Part shown: positions 11,053 to 24,908 of the stretch, piece by piece | Layout: every line of letters begins with the position of its first letter | Position numbering within the stretch: the first letter of the stretch is position 1 | Origin: Candidatus Altimarinota bacterium | GTDB lineage: Bacteria > Patescibacteriota > Gracilibacteria > BD1-5 > UBA6164 | Reading direction: 5' to 3' | DNA: 64,000 bases | NCBI GenBank assembly: GCA_019454605.1 | Contig: JACFNZ010000001.1 | Coordinates: 186,001-250,000, forward strand | Position numbers and translations under genes: made by a program | The notes under the pieces: model-generated | What the model saw: only the letters and a program-made list of their open reading frames with translations | What the model was told of the DNA's origin: nothing | The model's database searches: none

Positions 11053-11088
11053 AAAAAAGTCTGATAAAATTATCAGACTTAGTTTTTT
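11053..11088. terminator. Hairpin terminator, copy 2
   Basis: Same 28-base hairpin core as at 10192, here followed by AG and seven T. On the minus strand it ends the rRNA/tRNA transcript. Confidence 0.75.
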
Positions 11089-11094
11089 TAAAAA

Positions 11095-11171
11095 TGGTGG
11101 GTGATATAGGATTCGAACCTATGACCCCCTGCTTGTAAGGCAGATGCTCTCGCCAACTGAGCTAATCACCC
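11095..11171 (-). tRNA. tRNA-Val(TAC)
   Basis: Full cloverleaf: acceptor GGGTGAT/ATCACCC, D-arm TTAGCTCAGTTGG, anticodon loop CTTACAA, T-arm with GGTTCGAATCC and an encoded CCA at 11097-11095. Anticodon TAC reads GUN. Confidence 0.97.
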
Positions 11172-11190
11172 ATAGATAATATCAAAAACA

Positions 11191-11265
11191 TGGTACCCAA
11201 GGCAGGGATCGAACCTACGACCTTTGGCTTAGAAGGCCACTGCTCTTCCACTGAGCTACTTGGGC
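11191..11265 (-). tRNA. tRNA-Arg(TCT)
   Basis: Acceptor GCCCAAG/CTTGGGT with a terminal G-T pair, anticodon loop CTTCTAA, T-loop TTCGATC and encoded CCA. Reads AGA and AGG, by far the dominant Arg codons here. Confidence 0.96.
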
Positions 11266-11365
11266 TTAAAAAGAGAAAAGCTAAAAGATTAAAGCCAAAA
11301 GATTATATCATTTTTTTTTTAACTTTAAGCCTTTAGCTTCTTCTAATTTAATCTTAATATCAAAA

Positions 11366-11484
11366 TCTTGGCAGCTACCTACTCTCTCACATCTAGGAGA
11401 TGCAATACCATCAGCACTAGCTAGCTTAACTTCTGTGTTCGGAATGAGAACAGGTGTACCCTGAGCCGTCATAACTACCAAGAT
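11366..11484 (-). rRNA. rrf: 5S ribosomal RNA
   Basis: About 119 nt. The ends pair (ATCTTGG/CCAAGAT), and the interior contains the typical GAACACAG-like and TACCATC-like loops on the minus strand. It lies downstream of the 23S gene. Confidence 0.9.
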
Positions 11485-11510
11485 TTTAACATTAAGATAT
11501 CATATATTTG

Positions 11511-11540
11511 TAATAATCTGAACAATTAAAGTTAGTTAAC
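11511..11540 (-). other. 23S precursor processing stem, 3' arm
   Basis: The 29 bases here are complementary, with one mismatch, to 14547-14575 on the far side of the 23S gene. This is the long stem cut by RNase III to release pre-23S. Confidence 0.8.
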
Positions 11541-11562
11541 AAAAAATAATTTTTGTTTCAAA

Positions 11563-14503
<2,941 letters not shown>

Positions 14504-14546
14504 TTTCTATTACAATTATTATTTTTTTTGCTATTAACAATTTAAT

Positions 14547-14575
14547 GTTAACTAACTTTAATTATTCAGATTATT
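14547..14575 (-). other. 23S precursor processing stem, 5' arm
   Basis: Partner of 11511-11540 across the 23S gene. Confidence 0.8.
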
Positions 14576-14591
14576 TTAAAGAACAAATAAA

Positions 14592-14610
14592 TGAAATTTT
14601 AGAAGAAAAT
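14592..14610 (-). other. 16S precursor processing stem, 3' arm
   Basis: These 19 bases are the exact complement of 16160-16178 on the other side of 16S. The 16S-23S spacer (about 14504-14640) contains only these stems and no tRNA gene. Confidence 0.8.
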
Positions 14611-14640
14611 AAAGAAAAAATTAAACTTAAGGATATATAT

Positions 14641-16118
<1,478 letters not shown>

Positions 16119-16159
16119 TAAATTTAATTTTGTTGTTTATCCGAGTTTAATCTTTCAAG

Positions 16160-16178
16160 ATTTTCTTCTAAAATTTCA
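16160..16178 (-). other. 16S precursor processing stem, 5' arm
   Basis: Exact complement of 14592-14610. Together they enclose 16S. Confidence 0.8.
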
Positions 16179-16223
16179 ATTATTTTAATGAACAAGTTTT
16201 ATTAATGTTTTTAAAGCTTCAAT

Positions 16224-16251
16224 ATTTTATAAAAAATTATCTAATTGTCAA
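16224..16251 (-). promoter_or_regulatory. rRNA promoter P3 (nearest to 16S)
   Basis: -35 TTGACA at 16251-16246, 16-base spacer, -10 TAAAAT at 16229-16224. Confidence 0.7.
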
Positions 16252-16315
16252 AACTTTTTTTACTTTTTATTAATTAATGTTTTTTATTTATTAATTAACT
16301 TTTTAAAGTGGTGAA

Positions 16316-16343
16316 AGTATATTAACTATTACCTAATTGTCAA
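16316..16343 (-). promoter_or_regulatory. rRNA promoter P2
   Basis: -35 TTGACA at 16343-16338, 16-base spacer, -10 TATACT at 16321-16316. Lies in repeat copy. Confidence 0.8.
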
Positions 16344-16407
16344 AACTTTTTTTACTTTTTATCAATTAATGTTTTTTATTTATTAATTAACTTTTTAAAG
16401 TGGTGAA

Positions 16408-16435
16408 AGTATATTAACTATTATCTAATTGTCAA
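16408..16435 (-). promoter_or_regulatory. rRNA promoter P1 (farthest upstream)
   Basis: -35 TTGACA at 16435-16430, 16-base spacer, -10 TATACT at 16413-16408. Immediately downstream of tRNA-Ile2. Confidence 0.8.
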
Positions 16436-16454
16436 AACTTTTTCTTACTTTTTA

Positions 16455-16530
16455 TGGTGGGCCTGGTTGGAATTGAACCAACGGCCAATCGGTTATGAGC
16501 CGACTGCTCTAACCCCTGAGCTACAGGCCC
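16455..16530 (-). tRNA. tRNA with CAT anticodon, probably tRNA-Ile2
   Basis: Acceptor GGGCCTG/CAGGCCC, anticodon loop CTCATAA, encoded CCA. The D-arm GTTAGAGCAG and the post-anticodon TTGGCCG segment closely follow E. coli ileX. The anticodon stem lacks the three G-C pairs of initiator tRNA. If Ile2, TilS changes C34 to lysidine to read AUA, which is very common here. Elongator Met remains possible. Confidence 0.9.
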
Positions 16531-16550
16531 ATAATTCTTGGAAAAGCAAA

Positions 16551-16641
16551 TGGCGGAAGGGATGGGATTCGAACCCACGAAACCTGTAATAGGTTTACTC
16601 CCTTAGCAGGGGAGCCCTTTCAGCCACTCAGGCACCCTTCC
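16551..16641 (-). tRNA. tRNA-Ser(GCT)
   Basis: Class II tRNA with a long variable arm, anticodon loop CTGCTAA, acceptor GGAAGGG/CCCTTCC, discriminator G and encoded CCA. Confidence 0.96.
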
Positions 16642-16661
16642 AAAATTTTTATTTTTTTTAA

Positions 16662-16749
16662 TGGCGGAGAGATAGGGATTCGAACCCTAGATGACTTGCG
16701 CCATGCCGGTTTTCAAGACCGGTGCAATCGACCACTCTGCCATCTCTCC
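16662..16749 (-). tRNA. tRNA-Ser(TGA)
   Basis: Class II tRNA, anticodon loop CTTGAAA, acceptor GGAGAGA/TCTCTCC, encoded CCA. The anticodon reads UCA, so it does not compete for the UGA codon. Confidence 0.96.
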
Positions 16750-16823
16750 AAATAATAAAACTATTTTAATGTACAATTTTTTGTAACAATTTTTTATTTA
16801 ATTTTTTAAGCCATAAATAAAAA

Positions 16824-16898
16824 TGGCTCCCCCAGTTGGATTCGAACCAACGACCAAATGGTTAACAGCCATCTACTCTACCGCTGAGCTATAGGGGA
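16824..16898 (-). tRNA. tRNA-Asn(GTT)
   Basis: Acceptor TCCCCTA/TGGGGGA, anticodon loop CTGTTAA, discriminator G, encoded CCA. Confidence 0.96.
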
Positions 16899-17079
16899 AT
16901 ATTGTATTTGTTTTACTAAAAATTAAGAAGTAACATCATTGCATCTTTTTGATATTTTCTAACTTTAGCGAGAGAAATTCTATTTTTTTTTTATTAAATG
17001 TCAAAATTTTTTTAAACTTTTCAACTATTTAAATATTAAATATCTTTTTATTGCTTTAATTTAGGTAAAAAATTATATT

Positions 17080-17133
17080 TATTAATTAATTTACCATACA
17101 ATATATTAAAAAGGTTGTATGGTAAATTAATTA
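17080..17133. terminator. Long hairpin after sodA
   Basis: About 19-20 bp stem (TTAATTTACCATACAA and complement) with an 11-base A-rich loop. Ends the sod transcript on the minus strand. The rest of 16899-17202 shows nothing else recognisable. Confidence 0.65.
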
Positions 17134-17202
17134 AATATTTATTCTAGTATAATTTTTTAGTACAATATATTTTTAATATATCTAGTATTTAGCAAAAAAT
17201 TA

Positions 17203-17781
17203 TTAAATCATTTCTTCAATTCTATCCCAGTTTATTATTTCCCAGAAATTTTCTAAATACTTAGGTCTTGAATTTCTTGTGTCTATATAATAAGCATGTT
17301 CCCAAACATCACAAGTTAAAAGTGGTTTTTTTCATTCCATAGTTAATACTGTTTGTGCATTTGAAGTATTAATTATTTCTAATTTTCAAGAATTATCTAA
17401 AACAAGCCAAGTCCATCAAGATCAAAAATTTCATACTGATTGTTTTGTAAACTCTTGTTTAAAATTATTAAAATCTCAAAAATCTCTATTAATTAATTCT
17501 AATACTTTTACTCATGGTATTTTTGTTCAATTTTTAGTAAATCATAAAAAGTAAAATGTATGATTCCATATTTGTGCTGAATTATTAAATATTCATCCTG
17601 ATGATTTTTTAATAATTTCCTCTAAAGACATGTTTTCAAACTCTGTATTTAATATCAAGTTATTTAAATTTGTTACATATGTTTGATGATGTTTCCCATA
17701 GTGATACTCTAAAGTTTCTTTTGAAATATATGGTTCTAGAGCATTTAATTCATAAGGCAATTGTGGTAATTTGTGTTCCAT
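17203..17781 (-). CDS. sodB: Superoxide dismutase, Fe-type
   Basis: 192 aa, full length. Metal ligands are visible: His27 in Y-H-Y-G-K-H-H, a second His in Q-I-W-N-H-T-F-Y (about residue 73), and Asp and His in C-D-V-W-E-H-A-Y-Y. Gln just before the W-N-H motif (A-Q-I-W-N-H) is the usual Fe-SOD marker, while Mn enzymes carry a glycine there and a Gln later. It converts superoxide to oxygen and peroxide. It is a single-gene unit with its own terminator. The Fe/Mn choice is inferred from the motif. An oxygen defence gene fits an oxic or microoxic host-associated life. Confidence 0.92.
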
Positions 17782-17841
17782 AGTTTTTATAGTTAAATGA
17801 TAATATTTCTCATTATACTAAAATACTTTAAAAAATAAAGT

Positions 17842-19899
17842 TTATTTTTCATCCATAGTCCAAATTCAATCCCAATTAGAATCTGGTGGATTTTTTAAAA
17901 ATATTTCACACCTATTTTTATATATTTTAGATGGCTCATCTCATAAACTTGAAAGTTTAGTAAATATTTCCAAAGATTTTTCAAAATCTCTTTTTTTATA
18001 AAGATTTATTCATTCCTCAAAATCTTTTATAATATTTTCTTTAAAAACTCATTCTTCTCAAATTTTTGATATAAGTTCATAAATATTAATTCAAATATTT
18101 TTTCATTTAACTCTAATTATATCAAGATATCTAAAAGTAAATAAATCTTTTGCATCTTGATAAATATTTTCTGAAACACAAATATTTGTATTATAAAATT
18201 TATTAACTCATTCAAGTCTTGAGGCTAAATTTACTGAATCTCAAAGTGCTGTAAATTCCATTTTTCTTCAAGTAGCTCATATATTTCATATAATTGCATT
18301 TCAAGTATGTAGTCACATTCTAACAGACAAAGTGTCTTTTTTTTCTTTTTCAAACTGATTATTTAATTCTTTTAATTTTATTTGTTGAAGTAAGGCAGAA
18401 TTACATGCATCTATTACTCAAAACCTCTCAACAGTTCAAAAAGCTCACCACAATGCCATAATAGCATCTCATTCATATTTATTAATAAATCATTTATTGT
18501 CCATAATTATATGAGACATTTCTCATAAATATACTCTCAAAAAAGAAACTAATTCTTCTGGGGATAATTTTTCAGAAATTGTTGTAAATCAAGCTATGTC
18601 AGAAAAAAACATTGTTAGTTTTTTGTTTTCTCAAGATAAATTCACATCAGATGAAGAATAAAGTATTTCACGAGCTATATCACTTGATACATATGCAGAT
18701 AATGCATCAGAAAGTAATCTCTTATTTTTGTCTTCATTTACATATTTTATAATTGATGAAACAAAAAATGATAAAAATAATATAGATACAAACTCAAATG
18801 GATAATTTGGAATTAAATATATTCAAGAATTTTTATATGATAATATAAAGACTATAATATATATAAAAAATATAATTAAAAATAAAAACAAAGCTCACAA
18901 AGAAATCCATCTTAAATTTACTCTCTTTAGAAAAAATACATTAAGATAAACTATAAAAAATATAAATAAAAATGAGATTAATTTTTCAATAAATTTATTA
19001 AAATAAATTATATAATTATCATTTAATATATTATTTATTACATTAGCATGAACATAAACTCATTTTGTTGTTTCTCATTTTCAAATTCACGGTAATAAAA
19101 AATCATCTTTAACTCATTCTGCAGTATATCAAACTAAAATAATTTTGTCTTTTAATTCATTTAAATCAAAATTTCAATTATATATATCGTAAAAAGAAAG
19201 TTTTTTAAATTTTTTAACATCTGTATAATTTATATAAAATTCTCAATTATTAACTGGAATTTTATGATTAAAGAAGTTATATACTCAATTACTATAAGAA
19301 ATTTTTTCTTTTCATTTTAAATTATAAATAAAATCATAGTAATATTTTAAAATTGATAAAGAAAATGAATCAAATCTTTTTATATTTCACATATAATTTA
19401 AATCATAAAAAGGTTTGATTGAATAAACTTTTGATGTAAATTCATTAATAGTTGGTAAAAAATATCATGTTTTAGCAACTCAAGTGTTAAATAAATAGTA
19501 TGGTAAAATAGCATCTTTGTTTTTAATATCAAATCATATAATTATATTTCAAAGCTCTTTAAATTTATTTGCTAGTTTTTTATCTGTTTCTTCATCTTTT
19601 CATTTATCTAAAAATAATATATCAAATCAAATAACTGCTGGAGATCATTTTTTTATATTTTCTAAAAAAGGTATATAATCTCACCTACCTATAGGAAATC
19701 ATAATTTATTATATGTTTTGTCATCTATTTCAACAACTATTATATTTGGATTTACTTTTGAAGTTGTTCGATTTTTAAAAAAATATAAAAATTCTCAATT
19801 TATATTAAAAAATAATTGTTTTAATATTCAATAAGAGAAAAAGTATATCAAAATTGATACTATAAAAACTATTAAAAAATTTAATTTCTTTTTTTTCAT
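17842..19899 (-). CDS. CHASE2-domain class III adenylate/guanylate cyclase
   Basis: 685 aa. An N-terminal helix is followed by an extracellular CHASE2 domain (about residues 45-320) with I-I-V-V-E-I-D-D and I-G-F-D-I-L-F-L-D. Three membrane helices follow (about 330-405), then a class III cyclase domain (about 425-600): F-F-S-D-I-A-G-F-T with the first metal Asp, K-Y-E-G-D-A-I-M-A-L-W-G with the second, then M-G-L-H-T-G and N-L-A-S-R-L-E-G. The C-terminus is a short helical repeat-like tail. It would make cAMP or cGMP in response to an external signal. It starts 2 bases after a FecR-domain gene, a pairing common for CHASE2 cyclases. Codon 19768-19770 is CGA. Nucleotide specificity cannot be settled by eye. 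Confidence 0.92.
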
Positions 19900-19901
19900 A
19901 A

Positions 19902-21131
19902 TTATTTAAAAAAATTTTTAATAAAATTAAGTGCATTATCAAGAAGTCAATTTACTTTTTCTTGTCATAAAGAATCAAGCGACCTAACAACTTGTTGCAT
20001 ATTTTCTAAATTAATATCTTCTCAATTTAAGAGTAAAATATCTTTTAGGAATTTTTCTTTATTTTCAGCTGGTAAAGAGAGTAAGTCTTTATATCTGTAA
20101 ATGAAATTAGTTGTTTTTTCATATAAACTTTTATTATTATCTTTTAAGTTTTTTAAATCAAATAATAAATAATTCAATAAAGTTTCTTTTTGTTCTTCAT
20201 CTGTAGTATTGTTTATTAAATTTTCTCTTGTATTTAACTTTAGGTTATATAAATCAGTATTTTCTCAATTTTCAAAATTAATATTTTGATTTAGAGTATT
20301 TAAATATGAAATTACTTTTTGTTTTTTTTCATCACTCAAATTTTTAAAAAATTTTTCAAACTCATTTTTTGGGTTTGTTTCTTTTAATATATTTAAAGTT
20401 TCTGATTTTAGAGTAAAGTTTTTGACTAGATTTAAAGGATTTGTATCATTTAATGAAGATATAAATTTTTCTCTTAATTGTTTTATATACTCTTTATCAA
20501 GCTTTTCATTTAATTCTTGAAATGAGGAATTGATTTTATTTAAGATATCTTCTAAAGAGAATGTTTTTATATTTAATTCTTTTCACTCAATAACATCAAT
20601 ACTTTTTCAATCTTTATTTGATACTTTTACTGTATGTTTATGAGATATTATATAATCGTTTTCATAACTTGCTTCAAATACAGTTCATCTAACTGCAGCT
20701 GATACTCATTTAATTTCTTGTTTAAAATATGATTCTCAAGAAAAAATTGATATAACATTTGACCAAGTTTTTCATTTTAATAACTCAAACGATATATTTA
20801 TTTTAGATAAATCATCACTTGTAAAATTCTCTTTTATAAGCACTTTTGTATTTTCTCAAAGTCTTGTAATAGATTTATCTCACCATTCTATTACTGCTAG
20901 TGAATTTCCAAAAGTATTTACTACATCTCAAGATGAGATTTTTTGTTTTTTTTCAAGTTTTAAAATATTTGTATCTCAAGAAGATATAAGTTCTCACTTT
21001 CCTTCTAAAAGTAAAACATAAGATGATGTATCTCTTGAGTAAGAGCTAGATATAAAATAAAATTGAATTGAAAATAATGAAAAAATTAATAACACTATAA
21101 ATATAAAAATCTTATTTTTTAAAAGTTTCAT
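19902..21131 (-). CDS. FecR-domain secreted/anchored protein
   Basis: 409 aa. Starts with a hydrophobic signal-anchor (about residues 4-25). A FecR domain follows (about 45-190): V-V-N-T-F-G-N-S-L-A-V-I-E-W-G-D-K-S-I-T-R-L, then V-S-A-A-V-R-G-T-V-F-E-A. The C-terminal half is a long helical, Asn/Lys/Glu-rich region with coiled-coil character. FecR domains bind ligands or peptidoglycan-linked partners outside the membrane. Co-transcribed with the CHASE2 cyclase (2-base gap), so I infer that it supplies the sensed input. Confidence 0.85.
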
Positions 21132-21197
21132 TTTTTGTTGAATAATCAAATAAAAATATATAATCTATTATAATAAATTTTAAAAATAAAACAAATT

Positions 21198-21599
21198 ATG
21201 AAAAAACAACAATATGTTTTTTTAATACTTATAGCATTAATTTTGTATTTTTTATATTTAATTATTCAATATAAGTATAAAGAATACAAAATTAATGCTC
21301 ATATTGAAGTAATAGAAAATACAAACTTAAAAATCGGTGAAAGTATAAAAGATAAAAAACTAAAATTAGATTATATAAATACTAAAGCATATAAAAATAA
21401 AGTTTTAAAAGAAGAACAATCTATGAAAAATAAATGAGAAGTAGTTATTTTTATAACTAATGAAGATAAATACAATAAATTTTCAAAAGATAATTTTATA
21501 ACTGAGACTATAGCCCCAATAAAGGAAAAACAAGTTCAAGACAATATGGAAATATTTGAAAAGTGGATTTATTTTTTATTTAAAAAGGATATAAGATAA
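21198..21599 (+). CDS. FtsB/DivIC-like single-helix protein
   Basis: 133 aa. One membrane helix (about residues 7-25) is followed by a lysine/glutamate-rich coiled coil (about 27-80) and a short C-terminal domain with E-V-V-I-F-I-T-N. This is the FtsB/DivIC septum-initiator layout, but sequence identity is weak. A code-11 reading stops at the TGA after residue 79, so standard annotation would truncate it. It is divergent from the FecR gene and has its own terminator. Confidence 0.55.
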
Positions 21600-21633
21600 A
21601 AGATTTACCTTTTAAGGGTAAATCTTTTATTAT
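21598..21633. terminator. Hairpin between convergent genes
   Basis: AAAAGATTTACC stem with TTTTAA loop and complement, T-rich on both sides. Serves the FtsB-like gene and the VirB2-like gene. Confidence 0.75.
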
Positions 21634-22058
21634 AAATCAGAAAAATCATTTGGTAGATTGTCTACACTTCAAGCAGATGAATCATATGTAGGAGTAGAAG
21701 TTTTTCAAAATATTTTATCTCATAATACTTTTATTTCAGTAAATATTTTATCAGGAGATGAATATTTTGACACATCAAGTCCTAAAAGTCATGCAACTTT
21801 TGGAAAAACAAATATAGAAACTATTATTACTCAAAGTCCTATCAAAGCAAATCTAATAGAATTTATTGCTGGTTTTATTTTATCATCTTTTCACCCAGAA
21901 AGTATAAGTAAAACTCCTCACCATAAAATATACATTATTGAAAATATTCAAGCAAATAATACAATAATTGATATAGCAAATAAAATAAAGTCTCAAAACT
22001 CCATTCTTGAAGTAAACAAAGTTTGATTTGATGAAGCTAATACAGTTTCAATTAACAT
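21630..22058 (-). CDS. VirB2/TrbC-like pilin or two-helix membrane protein
   Basis: 142 aa. Two hydrophobic helices (about residues 25-55 and 68-92) are separated by G-G-K-D-D-K-I-K-P, with a Ser/Thr-rich soluble tail. The helix-loop-helix with W-G-G-V-L-L-I-L-S-G-G-K is the usual form of CPR proteins annotated as TrbC/VirB2 or pilin-like. The overlapping plus-strand frame (21658-22026) is a shadow, since it lacks motifs while this frame has a membrane pattern with TGA as Gly. Probably part of a type IV secretion-like apparatus with the ATPase at 1-923. This is inference. Confidence 0.6.
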
Positions 22059-22061
22059 AAA

Positions 22062-22096
22062 AAAAATAACTAAAATAATAAATTATTATTTTAGTT
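22062..22096. terminator. Hairpin after khpA
   Basis: ATAACTAAAATAATA stem with AATT loop and complement, followed by a T run. Confidence 0.7.
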
Positions 22097-22126
22097 ATAC
22101 ATTTTTTTTTTTAAATTGCAAAAAAA

Positions 22127-22363
22127 TTAATCTAAAACTTTTAAGTTAATTTTTTGATTTGTCTTACTTCAAACTATTTTTAATAATGATCTTATTGCTG
22201 ATACTATATTTCCTCATTTTCAAATAACAACTCACATATCTTCTTTATTTACTTTTAAAGTAAGTAATACTCAAAGTTCATCAACTTGTTTATCAATAAC
22301 AATATCTTCTTTGTTTTTTACTAAATTTTCAACAACAAATTTTAAAAATTCAACATCTTGCAT
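22127..22363 (-). CDS. khpA: KH-domain RNA-binding protein KhpA
   Basis: 78 aa, the whole family length. A single KH domain has the G-x-x-G loop in V-V-I-G-K-G-G-N-I-V-S-A-I-R, where two glycines are TGA. KhpA binds RNA, usually as a heterodimer with KhpB/EloR, and affects cell elongation. It lies directly downstream of rpsP, the same order as in many Gram-positive genomes (rpsP-khpA-rimM). Confidence 0.93.
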
Positions 22364-22411
22364 ATTTATATTATTTTAAAAAATAAAAGCTCCCTACATT
22401 TAGTAAGGAGA

Positions 22412-22651
22412 TTATAAAGTTATATTATTTATTTTAATTAACTTTTCTACTCTTGGAGATAGTTGTGCTCCACAAGATAGGTATTTTTTTACAGCTTCTA
22501 AATTATTTATTTTAAACTCTTTAGAAATAGGGTTAAAAAATCCTAAAACTTCTTTAAATCAACTTTTAGTTGGTGCTGTATGTTCAGTCAATACAACTCT
22601 AAAAAAAGGTGAATTTTTCTTTCAAGCTCTTGCTAATCTTATTTTTAACAT
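22412..22651 (-). CDS. rpsP: Ribosomal protein bS16
   Basis: 79 aa. M-L-K-I-R-L-A-R-A-G-K-K, F-F-R-V-V-L, L-G-F-F-N-P and the G-A-Q-L-S-P-R-V pattern are the S16 signature. Component of the small subunit. It precedes khpA with a 48-base gap that contains a weak hairpin. Confidence 0.96.
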
Positions 22652-22794
22652 CTTTTAATATGTTTAAAAAAATAAAAACGGTGTTAATCGTTTAATTTAT
22701 ATCCAAAGACTACTCTTTCCTTTCAATATTTTTAACTATAATTAGTAAAATATTTGTTTAACGATATAAGTTATTCAACATTTTTTTTTGTAAA

Positions 22795-22881
22795 TGGTGC
22801 CCGGGGCGGGAATCGAACCCGCACTCCAGATTTGGAACAGGATTTTAAGTCCTGCGTGTCTACCAATTCCACCACCCGGGC
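22795..22881 (-). tRNA. tRNA-Leu(TAA)
   Basis: Class II tRNA with a variable arm, anticodon loop CTTAAAA, acceptor GCCCGGG/CCCGGGC, encoded CCA. Confidence 0.96.
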
Positions 22882-22939
22882 AAGTAGACTAGATTATAAT
22901 TTATTTTTTAAAAATTACAATCTTTTAGTCTTTAATTTT

Positions 22940-23137
22940 TTATATAATACCTTTTTTCTTTAAGGTTCTTATTCAAGCTGCTGAAACTTTTATTCTGTAA
23001 ACAAGTCAAGTTTCAGGGTCTTTTATATTTTTATAAAACAAATTTGGATAATATTTTCTTCTCATAGCTCTCATAGAGTGACTTCTTGTATTACCTACTC
23101 ATGTTTTTTTTCAAGTTATTTCACATACTCTTGACAT
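22940..23137 (-). CDS. rpmB: Ribosomal protein bL28
   Basis: 65 aa. C-E-I-T-G-K-K, G-N-T-R-S-H-S, R-R-K-Y-Y-P-N and V-S-A-A-G-I-R-T-L fit L28. One of the four zinc cysteines of the C+ form may remain (Cys5) but the others are missing, so this is a C- form. Sits between tRNA-Leu and rpsJ. Confidence 0.94.
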
Positions 23138-23164
23138 AATACTTTTTATTAATAATTAATTTTC

Positions 23165-23485
23165 TTAAATAGATTTAATTTCTACTCAAACCCCATTAGG
23201 AATATTTACATCTTGTAATAATTCTAAAGTTTTAGGAGTTGGTTGTGAAATATCAATAAGTCTTTTATGTCTTCTAATTTCAAATTGCTCTCTTGCATCT
23301 TTATTTACAAATGTAGATCTATTTAATGTAATTTTTTCAATTTTAGTAGGTAATGGTATTGGTCCAAGTACTATTGCACCTGAATCTTTTGCTACTAAAA
23401 CTATTTTTTTCACAGCCTCATCAAGCAATCTATAATCAAAAGCTTTTACTAATATTCTCATTTTTGGGGTTTCTTTTTTTGCCAT
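23165..23485 (-). CDS. rpsJ: Ribosomal protein uS10
   Basis: 106 aa. M-R-I-L-V-K-A-F-D-Y, G-P-I-P-L-P-T, and R-R-H-K-R-L-I-D-I match S10/NusE. A short lysine-rich N-terminal extension precedes the usual start. It is also the transcription antitermination factor NusE. It follows tuf, as in the str-S10 junction of many bacteria, but the rest of the S10 operon is not here. Confidence 0.97.
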
Positions 23486-23577
23486 ATATTTTAAATAACA
23501 ATTTAATATAATTTAATAATTTTAATATAAATTAATTTATAAGAAGAAGGATTTCTTCTTCTTATTTTTAATCTAAA

Positions 23578-24762
23578 TTAAGCATTAATTTTAGCTACTA
23601 CTCAAGATCAAACAGTTCTTCCTCATTCTCTAATAGCAAATCTTAATCATTCAGTCATCGCTATAGGAGCTTGTAATTTAACAGTCATTTTAGTATTATC
23701 TCAAGGCATAACCATTTCTACTCATGCTGGTAATTCAATATCTCAAGTTACATCAGTAGTTCTGAAGTAAAATTGTGGTTTATATCATTTAAAGAAAGGA
23801 GTATGTCTTCCTCATTCATCTTTAGTTAAAACATAAACTTCAGCTTCAAAATTAGTATGAGGTTTAATAGAACCTGGTTTAGCTAAAACTTGTCCTCTTT
23901 CAACATCATCTCTTTCAATACCTCTTAATAATAGTCATGCATTATCTCAAGCTTGACCTTGATCAAGTGATTTGTGGAACATTTCTACTCAAGTTACAGT
24001 AGTTTTTCTAGTATCTCTAATACCTACTATTTCAATTTCATCTCAAACTTTTACAATTCAAGTTTCAATTTTTCAAGTAACTACAGTACCTCTACCTTTA
24101 ATTGAAAATACATCTTCAACTGGCATTAGGAATGGTTTATCCAAATCTCTTTCTGGAACTGGAACCCAAGCTTCAATAGCATCAAATAAATCTAGAATAC
24201 ATTTAGCTTTACCTTCAAAATCTGTTGGATTTTCTAAAGCAGCAAGTCCAGATCATCTAATAATTGGAGTATCATCTCATGGAAAATCATATTTATTTAA
24301 TAAATCTCTTATTTCCATTTCAACAAGCTCTAACATTTCCTCATCAGCTATATCACATTTATTCATAAATACAACTATATAAGGAACTCATACTTGTCTT
24401 GAAAGTAATATATGTTCTCTAGTTTGAGCCATAGGTCAATCAGTTCAAGCAACAACAAGTATTGCAGCATCCATTTGAGCAGCTCAAGTAATCATGTTTT
24501 TTACATAATCAGCATGTCAAGGACAGTCAACATGAGCATAGTGTCTATTAGCAGTTTCATATTCAACATGTGAAGTGTTAATAGTAATTCATCTTGCTTT
24601 TTCTTCTGGAGCATTGTCTATTGAAGCATAATCTTTTGCTTCTCAAGTTCCATATTTAGCATTTAAAACTGTAGCAATAGCTGCTGTAGTAGTAGTTTTA
24701 CCATGGTCAACATGACCAATAGTACCAATATTTACATGTGGTTTAGATCTATCAAAAGCCAT
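23578..24762 (-). CDS. tuf: Elongation factor Tu
   Basis: 394 aa, full length. G1 G-H-V-D-H-G-K-T, effector region G-I-T-I-N, D-C-P-G-H-A-D-Y, N-K-C-D and S-A-L motifs are visible, followed by beta-barrel domains 2 and 3. Delivers aminoacyl-tRNA to the ribosome. It must also accept the Gly-tRNA that reads UGA. Followed by rpsJ with about a 90-base AT-rich gap. Confidence 0.98.
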
Positions 24763-24812
24763 AATATAATATTTTAAAAAATAAAAATAAAATAATAGAT
24801 AAAGTAAAGCTA

Positions 24813-24899
24813 TTAAGCTTTATTTTTTCTCATTTTTTTAGTAATTAGTTTAACTGCTCTTCTTAATTTTCTATGAGCATGTCAAGTAAGTCTAGCCAT
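24813..24899 (-). CDS. 28-residue basic mini-protein upstream of tuf
   Basis: 28 aa with about 11 Lys/Arg and three His-type residues. It begins M-A-R-L-T-G-H-A-H-R-K and contains K-K-M-R-K-N-K near the end. The coding sequence ends about 50 bases before tuf and follows another small basic gene. The composition suggests an RNA-binding ribosomal peptide, similar in size to Thx or the mS38/COX24-like peptides. I cannot assign it. Its size makes a chance frame possible, but the basic bias and position argue for a gene. Confidence 0.5.
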
Positions 24900-24908
24900 A
24901 ATTATATA

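Larger units (their letters stand above)
16241..16450 (-). repeat. 92-bp tandem repeat carrying the rRNA promoters
   Basis: Two full 92-bp copies (16241-16332, 16333-16424) and a partial third copy (from 16425) differ at only a few bases. Each boundary has TTGACA on the minus strand. The stretch 16119-16454 has no gene: it holds these promoters and the 16S leader. Confidence 0.9.

Noticed and set aside
16455-16530. Initiator tRNA-Met
   Set aside because: The anticodon stem lacks three G-C pairs and the first acceptor pair is G-C. The sequence is closer to tRNA-Ile2.
21658-22026. 122-residue plus-strand frame
   Set aside because: The minus strand gives a two-helix pilin-like protein with TGA as Gly. 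This frame has no motifs.
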